From positions 1 through 42,722 of the forward strand of contig NZ_JYJG01000199.1 in assembly GCF_000955955.1 (NCBI RefSeq): DNA of 42,722 nucleotides, written 5' to 3'. The DNA comes from Lentzea aerocolonigenes. Lineage in GTDB: Bacteria > Actinomycetota > Actinomycetes > Mycobacteriales > Pseudonocardiaceae. The position numbers and the translations under genes are program-made. Positions 1 through 7,762 of the stretch are shown here, piece by piece. Below the pieces are notes generated by a model. That model was not told the DNA's origin. It saw only the letters and a list, made by a program, of their open reading frames with translations, and made no database searches. Numbering within the stretch: position 1 is the first letter of the stretch; each line of letters begins with the position of its first letter.

Positions 1-1257
1 CCGCCACAGCGCGCCGGTGATGCCGAGCAACAGGAACAACAACCCGCTGATCATCGGGAACCCGAGCCCGTCGAACGTCGCGAACGCCAGCCCCGCCACC
101 GCGATCGACGCGCACAGCACCTGGCCGAGATGCCGCATCTCCTCGTCCATCGCCCGCGCCCGCACACCGCGAGCGGAGAAGATGCCGACCAGGAACAACG
201 TGATCAGCGCGACGAGACCGATGAACCCGGTCTCCACGATCTGGCCCAGGTACTGGTTGTCCAGCGTGATGAACGTCTTCGGCAGGAAGGTCCCGAACCC
301 GCGGCCGAGGAACGGCGACTTGTCGATGAACTCGCCGACCACCACGTAGTCGTCGGTGCGCCCCTGGATGCTCGGGTCGTCCTGCCAGCCGGTGAACAGA
401 CCGGTGATCGTGCCGACCAGACCGGGGATCAGCAGCCGCAGCACCACGATCGCGACCGGCGCCACCAGCAACGCGATCGCGCGGCGCAGACCGGACCACC
501 CGGCGAACAGCACGATGAACGCGACGAACAGGCCCAAAGTAGCGGAGCGGGACACCGACATCGGGCTCGCCAGACCGATCAACGACACCAGCCCGAGCCA
601 CAGCCAGCGCCGCGTCTTGACGTAGAACGCCTGGTGCAAAGCGATCGGGAACATCATCGCGAGCACCACGCCGTACTCGATGGCGTGCGAGGCGGTGGCG
701 GACACCCGGCGGAAGTTGGACCGGTCCGTCACCGACCCGATGACGTAGTTGATCTTCAAACCGGGGATGTGGTAGAGCTCGGCGATGTTGAAGCCGGTCG
801 CGAACTGCAGCAACCCCATCACGGCGATGATGCCGGTCAGAATCACCAACGTGCGCAACAACAACTCGACGCTCTTGCGCGTGCGCAGCAAGTCACACGC
901 CACGAAAGCGATGCCACACCACGACATCAGCGTGAGGATCGCCCTGTCCGCGCCCGAGAGCTGGTCGGCGGGCAACGGGTTCAGCGTGCCCCACGCGTAG
1001 GACAGCATGATCGACGCGGCGAACGCCAGCACCACGAGCCTGACCGGCTGCAGCCCGGTCTGCACCCCGTTGCCGGGCAGCATCCTGACCATCAGCCAGA
1101 ACAGCAGCATGCCCATCCCGACGACGCCCGCGGGAGTACCGCTGGCGCCGAGGGGACCGATGATCATCTGCGCGGGCAGGCAGAACAGCAGTACCGCGTA
1201 GACGGTCAGCAGGCCTCGCGCGTCACCGGGTTCGGGTCTGCGGAGGAAGTCCAGCAC
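1..1257 (-). CDS. O-antigen polymerase/ligase-like membrane protein (Wzy family), 3' end off window
   Basis: This gene runs off the left edge; 419 residues are visible, close to the usual 420-480 of the family, so only a little of the C-terminus is missing. Translation of the minus strand gives a protein of about ten hydrophobic segments. A large extracytoplasmic loop in the second half carries a GRGFGTFLPKTF segment followed by TLDNQYLGQIVETG, the pattern expected of a Wzy_C (O-antigen ligase/polymerase) domain. The predicted role is to polymerise lipid-linked repeat units outside the membrane, or to ligate the finished chain. The start is GTG at 1257, three bases after the stop of the wzz-like gene, so it is the distal gene of the same transcript. 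No strong Shine-Dalgarno sequence is visible, consistent with translational coupling. Polymerase and ligase cannot be told apart by sequence alone; polymerase is favoured by the adjacent co-polymerase. Confidence 0.85.
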   Translation of the reverse strand, partial: MLDFLRRPEPGDARGLLTVYAVLLFCLPAQMIIGPLGASGTPAGVVGMGMLLFWLMVRMLPGNGVQTGLQPVRLVVLAFAASIMLSYAWGTLNPLPADQLSGADRAILTLMSWCGIAFVACDLLRTRKSVELLLRTLVILTGIIAVMGLLQFATGFNIAELYHIPGLKINYVIGSVTDRSNFRRVSATASHAIEYGVVLAMMFPIALHQAFYVKTRRWLWLGLVSLIGLASPMSVSRSATLGLFVAFIVLFAGWSGLRRAIALLVAPVAIVVLRLLIPGLVGTITGLFTGWQDDPSIQGRTDDYVVVGEFIDKSPFLGRGFGTFLPKTFITLDNQYLGQIVETGFIGLVALITLFLVGIFSARGVRARAMDEEMRHLGQVLCASIAVAGLAFATFDGLGFPMISGLLFLLLGITGALWR

Positions 1258-1260
1258 GGG

Positions 1261-2220
1261 TCACTCGCGCCGGGTCTGCGGAGCGGGCGCAGGGGCCGGC
1301 ACCGGGCCCTCCTCGCTCGGCCACTGGACGTCACCGTTCTTGGCGGCCGCCGGAACCTGCACCGGCCGGAACCGGTGCGTCTCCTCGGACCCCGTCTTGT
1401 GCACCACGGGCGGCGGCGGTCCGGTCGTCGCGGGACGAGCGGGCGTGGCCGGACGGGCGGGCGTGTTGACCGCGGGCTTGGGGGTGTCCACGACCGGCGG
1501 CAGGTCCGAGCTGTCCACCAGCGACTCCTCGACGAGCGAGCGCTGCTTGCGGCGCGTCTTCACGCTCTCGATCACGAACGCCGCGAGCACCGTCGCCGCG
1601 AGCCCGACGACGAGCATGCCGGCGAGGGCCCTGAGCTGGCTGCCGCGCTGGATCTCCGCGTGCGTCGGCAACGTGATCGGGTTCGTCGTGATCAGGAACT
1701 GCTGCGGCGCCTTCAGGTCGACCTGCGACTGCCGCAGGTTGTCCGTCATCGCCTTCTCGACGACCTGCGCGGTCTTGAGCGCCTCGGCCTCGCTCTTGGA
1801 CGTGGCGGTCACCGACAGCATCGGCGCCTCACCGGGCACGATGTCGACGAGGTACTCCCCCGTCGCGCCCTGCTCCTTCATCAGCTCGACCGTGGTGAAG
1901 TCGTTCATCTTGCGCGCGGTGATCTGCGCGACGATGCCGAGCGAGCCACCGAACCCGAGGTAGGGGTTGGCCTGACCGGCCTGCGACGAGCCGACCTGAG
2001 CGGGCACGAGCAGCACGTCCGACGCCTTGACCTGGTACGTCGGCGGCACCGCGATCATGATGCCGATCCCGGCCACGACCATGATGCCGAAGCCGACCAG
2101 CACCGTCACCCATCGCCTGCGCAGCACCTTCAGCGCGCTAACGAAATCCACGTCCGCCCCAGGTTTTTCCCGTGCCCCAGTGAGCACGAGCCTACGCGAA
2201 CGTTTGGTTCCCTCGCTCAT
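1261..2220 (-). CDS. Wzz-type polysaccharide co-polymerase (chain-length determinant), no kinase domain
   Basis: A 319-residue membrane protein. A short basic N-terminus is followed by TM1 (about 37-58), an extracytoplasmic region (about 60-195) typical of Wzz/KpsE/CapA proteins, TM2 (about 198-220), and a long cytoplasmic tail rich in Pro, Ala and Thr (about 240-319). The role inferred is control of chain length together with the Wzy protein encoded just downstream. Many actinobacterial and Gram-positive homologues carry or neighbour a BY-type tyrosine kinase. Here there is no Walker motif and no kinase gene in the window; the Pro-rich tail takes its place. Start: the ATG at 2218-2220 overlaps the stop of the asparagine synthetase gene as ATGA (2217-2220), so the much longer upstream extension of this reading frame is not coding. 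The wzy-like gene begins three bases after its stop. Confidence 0.88.
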   Translation of the reverse strand: MSEGTKRSRRLVLTGAREKPGADVDFVSALKVLRRRWVTVLVGFGIMVVAGIGIMIAVPPTYQVKASDVLLVPAQVGSSQAGQANPYLGFGGSLGIVAQITARKMNDFTTVELMKEQGATGEYLVDIVPGEAPMLSVTATSKSEAEALKTAQVVEKAMTDNLRQSQVDLKAPQQFLITTNPITLPTHAEIQRGSQLRALAGMLVVGLAATVLAAFVIESVKTRRKQRSLVEESLVDSSDLPPVVDTPKPAVNTPARPATPARPATTGPPPPVVHKTGSEETHRFRPVQVPAAAKNGDVQWPSEEGPVPAPAPAPQTRRE

Positions 2221-4070
2221 TCCGCCACCTCCGAGGTCCTCGCCTGCTCGCGGTGCCAGACCTCGAGCGAGAGCAGGGTCCACAAGCGCGGTTGTTCGTT
2301 CCTGCCGCCCGAGTCGTGCTCGGCCAGCAGTTTTCGCACGCCCGCCGGGTCCAGTACACCTCCGACGAACGAGGCCGGCCCGGTGAGCAGGTCGTGTGCC
2401 ATCTCGCGCAGCCCGTCGCGGAACCACGCGTCGAGCGGCACCTTGAAGCCGGACTTCGGGCGGTCCACCACGTCGGCGGGCAGGTGGTCGCGCGCGACCT
2501 CCTTGACCACCCACTTGGTCGTGCCGCGCCGCACCTTCACCGAGCTGGGCAGGGTGAACGCGAGCTCGGCGACCCGGTGGTCGAGGAACGGCGGCCGCAG
2601 CTCCAGCGACGCCGCCATGGACATGCGGTCGCCGCGTTCGAGCAGGTTGTCGGCCAGCCACGCGTGCGAGTCGGCGTAGAGCATCCTGCGCAGCGCGTCG
2701 CCGCGGCCACGGCTGTAGGCAGGGGTGATGGCGCGGGAAGCAGGGCCACCGAGCAACGCCCGCGACTCGGCGGTCGTGAACGGCGCGAACCAGCCGCGCA
2801 TCCGGGCGGCCGCGCTGGGCTCTGCCATCGCCCGCAGCGCCACGCCGAAGCGCGCGGCCTTGGCGGGCAACGAGTTCTCCAGCCGCGACAGGGCGGCGTG
2901 CCGCAGCCAGGCAGGAGCGATTCCGGCCCAGCGCGTCGCACCGGCGAACTTGTACTTGGGGTAGCCGCCGAACAGCTCGTCGCTGCCCTCACCGGACAGC
3001 ACGACCTTCACGTCCCGGCGAGCCAGTTCGGCGAGCTTGAACACCGCCACGTCAGCGGGCTCGGACAGCGGCGCGTCCCGGTGCCGGCTCAACCGGCCCC
3101 AGTTCTCCTTGAAGTCCTCGGCCGTGACGATGACGTTGTGGTGCTCGCTGCCGACCTCGGCCGCGACCTTCTCGGCCCAGTGGATTTCGTCCACCCGCGG
3201 GTCGCCGAACCCGGCGGAGAACGTGTGCAGTTCGCCGCCACCGCGCACCTTGGCGACCAGCGCGGTGATCAGGCTGGAGTCCACCCCACCGGACAGGTAC
3301 GCACCGACCGGCACGTCCGCGACCAGCGCGTCACGCACCGACCGTTCGAGTGCCTCGGCGACGAGAGCGACCGCTTCCTCGGGCGTGCAGTCGCGCACGA
3401 GCCCCTGCGCAGGCAGCTCCCAGTACGGCGTCTCGTTCACGCGACCATCGCGAGAAACCGTGAGCCGGTGACCGGGCAGCACCTTCCGCACGCCGTCGAC
3501 CAGCGTGTACGGCGCGGGCACCGACCGGTGCGCGAGGTAGTCGTGCAGCGAGGCGTGATCCACACCCCGGTCGCCGATCAGAGGCACGAGCGCCTTGATC
3601 TCCGACGCGAACGCGAACACCTGGGAGTCGGCGTAGTAGTACAGCGGCAGGATGCCCATCCGGTCGCGGACCAGGTGCAGGTCGCCGGTCTCCGCGTCGT
3701 CGATCGCGTAGGCGAACTGGCCGCGCAGCTTGCGCACGCCGTCGACGCCGTCCCGTTCGTACAGCGCGAGCAGCGTCTCGGTGTCGCCGTCGGTGCGGAA
3801 CGGGTAGGTGAGCTCGGCACGCAGCTCGCGGTAGTTGAGGATCTCGCCGTTGAACGCGATGTGCCGCCGCTCGTCCGGCGTGGCCATCGGCTGCTGGGAC
3901 GCGGCGAGGTCGATGATCGACAGCCGCGTGTGCGCGAACCCGGTCGAGCCGCTGACCCAGATCCCCGAGTCGTCCGGACCGCGGTGGTGCAGCGTGGCCG
4001 CCATCGCCCGCAGCAGGGCGGGGTCGACCGGCCGGCCGTCGAAGCGCCGGACTCCGGCGATGCCGCACAT
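2217..4070 (-). CDS. asnB: Asparagine synthetase (glutamine-hydrolysing) type amidotransferase
   Basis: A 617-residue protein, full length for AsnB. It begins MCGIAGVRRF, so Cys2 is the class II glutaminase nucleophile, followed by HHRGPDDSG, the FNGEILNY segment and RDRMGILPLYY. The synthetase domain shows the ATP-pyrophosphatase signature SGGVDSS at 260-266 and a downstream LSGEGSDELFGGYPKY segment, both needed for adenylation. The family transfers ammonia from glutamine to an activated carboxylate. In exopolysaccharide loci such genes are often thought to amidate a uronic acid or a carboxylated building block rather than to make free asparagine; that role here is inference from context. 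The start ATG shares one base with the stop of the preceding glycosyltransferase (TGATG at 4068-4072), and the stop overlaps the wzz-like start, so all are co-translated. Confidence 0.9.
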   Translation of the reverse strand: MCGIAGVRRFDGRPVDPALLRAMAATLHHRGPDDSGIWVSGSTGFAHTRLSIIDLAASQQPMATPDERRHIAFNGEILNYRELRAELTYPFRTDGDTETLLALYERDGVDGVRKLRGQFAYAIDDAETGDLHLVRDRMGILPLYYYADSQVFAFASEIKALVPLIGDRGVDHASLHDYLAHRSVPAPYTLVDGVRKVLPGHRLTVSRDGRVNETPYWELPAQGLVRDCTPEEAVALVAEALERSVRDALVADVPVGAYLSGGVDSSLITALVAKVRGGGELHTFSAGFGDPRVDEIHWAEKVAAEVGSEHHNVIVTAEDFKENWGRLSRHRDAPLSEPADVAVFKLAELARRDVKVVLSGEGSDELFGGYPKYKFAGATRWAGIAPAWLRHAALSRLENSLPAKAARFGVALRAMAEPSAAARMRGWFAPFTTAESRALLGGPASRAITPAYSRGRGDALRRMLYADSHAWLADNLLERGDRMSMAASLELRPPFLDHRVAELAFTLPSSVKVRRGTTKWVVKEVARDHLPADVVDRPKSGFKVPLDAWFRDGLREMAHDLLTGPASFVGGVLDPAGVRKLLAEHDSGGRNEQPRLWTLLSLEVWHREQARTSEVAE

Positions 4071-6115
4071 CAGGCTTCTCCCTCGGCGAGGCGCATCAGG
4101 TCACGGGCGCGGGCGTCCCAGGAGGCCGACAGCACGGAACGACGGCGCTGCTCGGGAGTCCCGATACCGCCGTCCTTCAACGTGAGCCGGATCTGCTCGA
4201 TGAAGTCGTCGGGGTTCGCGGCGACGCGGACGCGGTCGGTGTAGTGCTGGACCTCGGGGAAGTCGGTGCTCACGATCGGCAGGCCGAGCGCGAGGTACTC
4301 CTTGAGCTTGATCGGGTTGGCGTGCTTGATCCAGTCGTTGTCGAGCCACGGCATCAGCGCGACGTCGAAACCCGTGCCGTACGCGGGAATCTGCTCGTAC
4401 GGCCGGAAGTCGAGCCACGTGACGTTCGAGTACTTCTCGTAGCGCTCCATCGAGCAGGTCGCGTCGCCGATCAGCACCAGGTGCGCCTCGGGGATCTCCT
4501 TCGCGACGCGCTCCAGCAGGTCGAAGTCCACCAGGTAGTCGTCGAGGCTGCCGAAGAACCCGATCACCGGGCCCTCGATCGACGCGATGTCCGCCGGCAG
4601 CTGGTCGCGGCGGCGGAAGTGCTCCAGATCGACACCGTGGTCGAGGAAGTGACCACGGGTGCCGGTCTGGGGCTGGTCCTCCTCCTGCAGCGCGCGGCTG
4701 ACGTAGAGGACGTGGTCGGAGTGCTCGAGGAGCTGGTCCTCCAGCGCCTTGATCGCCACCTGGTCCGACTCGGGGAACGCCGAGTGGCGGTCAGAACGGT
4801 TGTAGACGAGCGATGCGCGCGGCATCGGCTTGATCACGTCCCACGAGGTGGGAATCGTCGCCACCACAACAGGCTTCTTCATCCCCAGCGCGAGACTGAC
4901 CGCGCGGACCTGGGCGCGCACCAGCACCGAGTTCAGCTTGCGCAACCACGGCTTTCCGTAGAACGGCAGCGGAAGCGGTGTCATCACGTGGAATCCCGGG
5001 GTGTCCGGGATCGGACGGCGCACCAGCATCGCGACGCTCTTCAGCTTCCGGAAGATCCGGCGCAGGAACTGGGTGCTGCGGCCGGGCAGCGGCATGCGCA
5101 GGCCGATGCTGTTGACCAGCAACACCTTCCGGTGCTTCGCGACCCGGCGCAGCAACTGGAAGTCGGAGTGCGCCCGGTTGTGGTACCACCAGTCCTGGGC
5201 GGAGAAGCACAAGTACGCGGCGTTGTTCTTGTTCGTGTCCAACGGTTCCGGCCACTCCCGCATGCCGATCAGTCCACGTAACGCGGCACGGTGCCGCGGC
5301 CGGTGGATCCGGAGAAGTTCGTTCAACGCCACCGCGAACCACATCAGCACGGACCGCGGCCGGCCCTGGCGTTCGCGGTGCAACCGGACCCGGTTCGCCT
5401 GCAGCAGCGCCCACAGCCGGGCCGAGGTCTCGGACTCGCCGCCGAGGTGGACGGCGACGGCCTCGGGCTCGTACCGGGTCGCGAAACCCTTGTCCCGCGC
5501 CCGGAGCATGTACTCGGTCTCCTCGGAGTACAGCAGGTAGCGCTCGTCCAGCGTCCCGATGGCGTCGATGCACTCGGCGGTGACGAGCCACGCGGCACCG
5601 GTGATCCAGTCCGCGGTCTCACCCGGCCGCACGACGATCTCGCCCAGCGCCGGGAACTTCCCCGCCGTCGTGCCGCCCAGCAGAGCCTGTCCCAGCACGC
5701 GCAACGGCGTCGGCTCGCGGCGGACGGAGTGCTGCACGACGCCGCGCTCGTCGACGAGCTTCGGCCCGACGATCCCGACACCCGGTCGCACGGCTGCTCG
5801 CAGTGCCGCGACCGCGCCCGGTTCGAGCCGGACGTCCGCGTTGAGCACCAGCACGTCACAACCGGGGGCCGCGGCGATGCCCGCGTTCACACCCGCGGCG
5901 AACCCGTCGTTGCCCAGCCGACGCACGACCTTCGCACCCGCGGCCTCTGCCAGTTCCACGGTGCTGTCCGCGGACGCGTTGTCCACGACCACGGCCTGCC
6001 AGTCGGCGATCCCGCTCAGTGCGACCGGCAGGGCCTCGAGGCAGCCGCTGATGACGCTCGCACTGTTGTAGGTGACGACGACCACGGCCAGAGGTCTTGC
6101 GGGAAGTGAATCCAC
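4070..6115 (-). CDS. Two-domain glycosyltransferase (GT2 + GT4-like fusion)
   Basis: A 681-residue protein with two catalytic-looking halves. Residues about 8-260 form a GT2 (rhamnosyltransferase-like) domain: VVVVTYNSA at the start, VVVDNASADST, GNDGFAAGVNAG, LNADVRLEPG with the DXD-like NAD, and later LLYSEETEYMLRA. From about 300 to the end is a GT-B/GT4-like domain beginning QDWWYHNRAHSDFQLLRR. It ends with IKHANPIKLKEYLALGLPIV, which has the KxxEYLA donor-binding pattern. The predicted role is to add two sugars in succession to the lipid-linked repeat unit at the inner membrane. Start: GTG at 6115 is preceded by GGAGGA eight bases upstream, an excellent ribosome site. A reading frame open further to 6250 lacks one. 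The following asnB overlaps by one base. It is probably the first gene of the leftmost transcript, since 187 bases separate it from the lipoprotein gene. Confidence 0.85.
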   Translation of the reverse strand: MDSLPARPLAVVVVTYNSASVISGCLEALPVALSGIADWQAVVVDNASADSTVELAEAAGAKVVRRLGNDGFAAGVNAGIAAAPGCDVLVLNADVRLEPGAVAALRAAVRPGVGIVGPKLVDERGVVQHSVRREPTPLRVLGQALLGGTTAGKFPALGEIVVRPGETADWITGAAWLVTAECIDAIGTLDERYLLYSEETEYMLRARDKGFATRYEPEAVAVHLGGESETSARLWALLQANRVRLHRERQGRPRSVLMWFAVALNELLRIHRPRHRAALRGLIGMREWPEPLDTNKNNAAYLCFSAQDWWYHNRAHSDFQLLRRVAKHRKVLLVNSIGLRMPLPGRSTQFLRRIFRKLKSVAMLVRRPIPDTPGFHVMTPLPLPFYGKPWLRKLNSVLVRAQVRAVSLALGMKKPVVVATIPTSWDVIKPMPRASLVYNRSDRHSAFPESDQVAIKALEDQLLEHSDHVLYVSRALQEEDQPQTGTRGHFLDHGVDLEHFRRRDQLPADIASIEGPVIGFFGSLDDYLVDFDLLERVAKEIPEAHLVLIGDATCSMERYEKYSNVTWLDFRPYEQIPAYGTGFDVALMPWLDNDWIKHANPIKLKEYLALGLPIVSTDFPEVQHYTDRVRVAANPDDFIEQIRLTLKDGGIGTPEQRRRSVLSASWDARARDLMRLAEGEA

Positions 6116-6302
6116 GAGCTGGGTCCTCCGGAAGCGAGCTGCGACCGGGAATCCGGCCGCGATGTCTACGACCTCTAGATCGAGGAGGCCTGTCCCGCCG
6201 TTACGTTCCGTCGACCTGAGAAACGCCTGAGGACTACTCCGGCAACACAAGGTGTCGCCGAGGTAGCCCTCAGTGTTTCGTGACTATTGCGCTGATTCGG
6301 AC

Positions 6303-7415
6303 TCAGCCGACCTTGACCGGCTTGCCGTTCTGGTCGACGTTGCCGCCACCGTCCGTGGCGCCGCCCAACGCGTTGTAGAAAGGGGCGTACTGGAACTGGG
6401 TGGTGAGCACGTTGTTCTTGATCACGAACGGCGGTGAGGCCGCGGCGAAGATCAGATGGTTCGAGCGGGTGATGTAGTTCCCGTCGATCGTCCAGTTCTT
6501 GCTGACCGCGGTGCCCGCGCCCGGCGTGGCGTCGTTGTAGATGCCGATGCCGTTGTGCGTGTACTGGCCGTCCGAGCGGATGCCGTCGATGTAGTTGTGC
6601 TTGATCACACCGTTGGAGCCGTTCGGGTTGATGTTGATGACATCCGTGTGGTCACCGGACTTGAACCAGATGTCGTGCAGGAAGTTGTCCTGGATCAGGT
6701 ACGGGCCCTGGCCCTGGATGATGATCGGGATGTTGAAGCCCGAGATGTTGTTGCGCAGGAACGTGCCGCGGTCGTAGGCGAAGATGCCGTTGCCGGACAG
6801 GCCGCCGGTGCGCGGCGAGATCGTGCTGTCCTGCACGGTCACGGTGCCGTTCTCGATCCACATGGCGTGGTTGTCGCCGCCGTAGATCCGGCTCTGCTGC
6901 ACCAGGACCTGCGTGGTGTCCGGCACGTTGATGTGGACCATGCCGTCGACTTCGTAGTTCTCGAAGACGAACGGGTCGCCCGCGTTGCCGGAACCACGCG
7001 CGCCGTGGTCCTTGAGCCAGCGCACGTCGACCGTCTGGTCGCCCTTGAGCGCGCGCAGGCCACCGTTCTTGACGCCGGTGTTCCCGGCGCCCGGCCAGCC
7101 CGTCATGCCCGGCTGCGACGGCGGCTTCGGGGTGCCGGGCGGCGCGGGCTTGGGGGTGGTCATGGTGGGTGCGGCGGAACTGGAGGAGGGTGCCGCGCTC
7201 GAGGACGAGGCGGCGCTGCTCGACGTGGCGGACGTCGTCTCGGTCGTGCTGGCCGGCTGGGCGTCGCCCGAGTTCGCGCCCGCGGGGGAACAGGCGGCGA
7301 GTGCGACGGCCGCGAGTGCGGCGAGGGCTGCGATGCGGGAGGACCGTTGCCGAAGGGGAGCACGGCGTTCGTTCTGTCTCGCGCTGCCACGATCCGTGGC
7401 GGTGCGGTGGAGCAC
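6303..7415 (-). CDS. Secreted lipoprotein with right-handed parallel beta-helix (putative polysaccharide-modifying protein)
   Basis: A 370-residue protein from the GTG at 7415 (AGGTGG eight bases upstream; an in-frame GTG at 7427 is possible but has no room for a ribosome site). The N-terminus is basic, then a hydrophobic stretch ALAALAAVALAAC ends in the lipobox LAAC, so it should be a lipid-anchored envelope protein. A Ser/Thr/Ala/Pro-rich linker of about 60 residues follows. The remaining 250 or so residues have the asparagine-rich, short-repeat pattern of pectate-lyase-like beta-helices (for example FLRNNISGFN, IQDNFLHDIW, IKHNYIDGIR, IDGNYITRSN, IKNNVL). Such folds bind, cleave or epimerise polysaccharides, so a role in trimming or modifying the exopolysaccharide of this locus is a reasonable inference. 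The catalytic chemistry is not assignable from sequence. Confidence 0.82.
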   Translation of the reverse strand: MLHRTATDRGSARQNERRAPLRQRSSRIAALAALAAVALAACSPAGANSGDAQPASTTETTSATSSSAASSSSAAPSSSSAAPTMTTPKPAPPGTPKPPSQPGMTGWPGAGNTGVKNGGLRALKGDQTVDVRWLKDHGARGSGNAGDPFVFENYEVDGMVHINVPDTTQVLVQQSRIYGGDNHAMWIENGTVTVQDSTISPRTGGLSGNGIFAYDRGTFLRNNISGFNIPIIIQGQGPYLIQDNFLHDIWFKSGDHTDVININPNGSNGVIKHNYIDGIRSDGQYTHNGIGIYNDATPGAGTAVSKNWTIDGNYITRSNHLIFAAASPPFVIKNNVLTTQFQYAPFYNALGGATDGGGNVDQNGKPVKVG

Positions 7416-7762
7416 GGGGGATGCCACCTTTCAGTTCGGGCCGCCTACTTCGATCGTGGATCTCCCGCGGCCGGGACATCACTCGAACGATCTCGTTATC
7501 TGGCGGTTACCGTTTTGGGCAGGGGGACGGTAACCCAGGCCAGAAGGCCGTGCATTAGGCCGTTCGGACCAGTCAAGCCATTTCACCGCTACCAAACCGA
7601 AATAGCCATCACCTGTTCGGGTTGATCTATTTCAAGAATGACCGCAGGTCAGCACAGAAAATGATCTGGCCGCCTCGGAACGCTCTTGAACTGAATTCCC
7701 CGTCAGCAGTACATCAACAAACATTTGCAGGTGCACAGGGTGAGTCGTGCCACGTCGTGGGA
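7416..7762. other. 347-base intergenic gap, promoter region of the lipoprotein gene
   Basis: No credible gene is present on either strand. The stretch 7560-7740 is visibly richer in A+T than its surroundings. The gap holds the inverted repeat at 7505-7535, about 90-120 bases upstream of the lipoprotein start. It separates the wzx-like gene from the lipoprotein gene, so a new promoter is expected here; no convincing -35/-10 pair was identified. Confidence 0.5.
7505..7535. promoter_or_regulatory. Inverted repeat GGTTACCGT-N13-ACGGTAACC (possible operator)
   Basis: Perfect 9-base arms at 7505-7513 and 7527-7535 are separated by 13 bases, so equivalent positions lie about two helical turns apart. 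It sits roughly 90-120 bases upstream of the lipoprotein gene. The left arm overlaps the sequence GTTACCGTTTTGGG, which recurs almost identically upstream of the large secreted protein gene (21337-21352). That is consistent with a regulator site, but no binding data exist here. Confidence 0.4.

Noticed and set aside
130..2679. Very long plus-strand open frame (849 codons) and similar ones at 2253-4244, 19723-21168 and 20963-23512.
   Set aside because: Their products are Arg/His/Gln/Val-rich low-complexity sequences. Each lies antisense to recognisable minus-strand genes; long shadow frames are expected in DNA this GC-rich.
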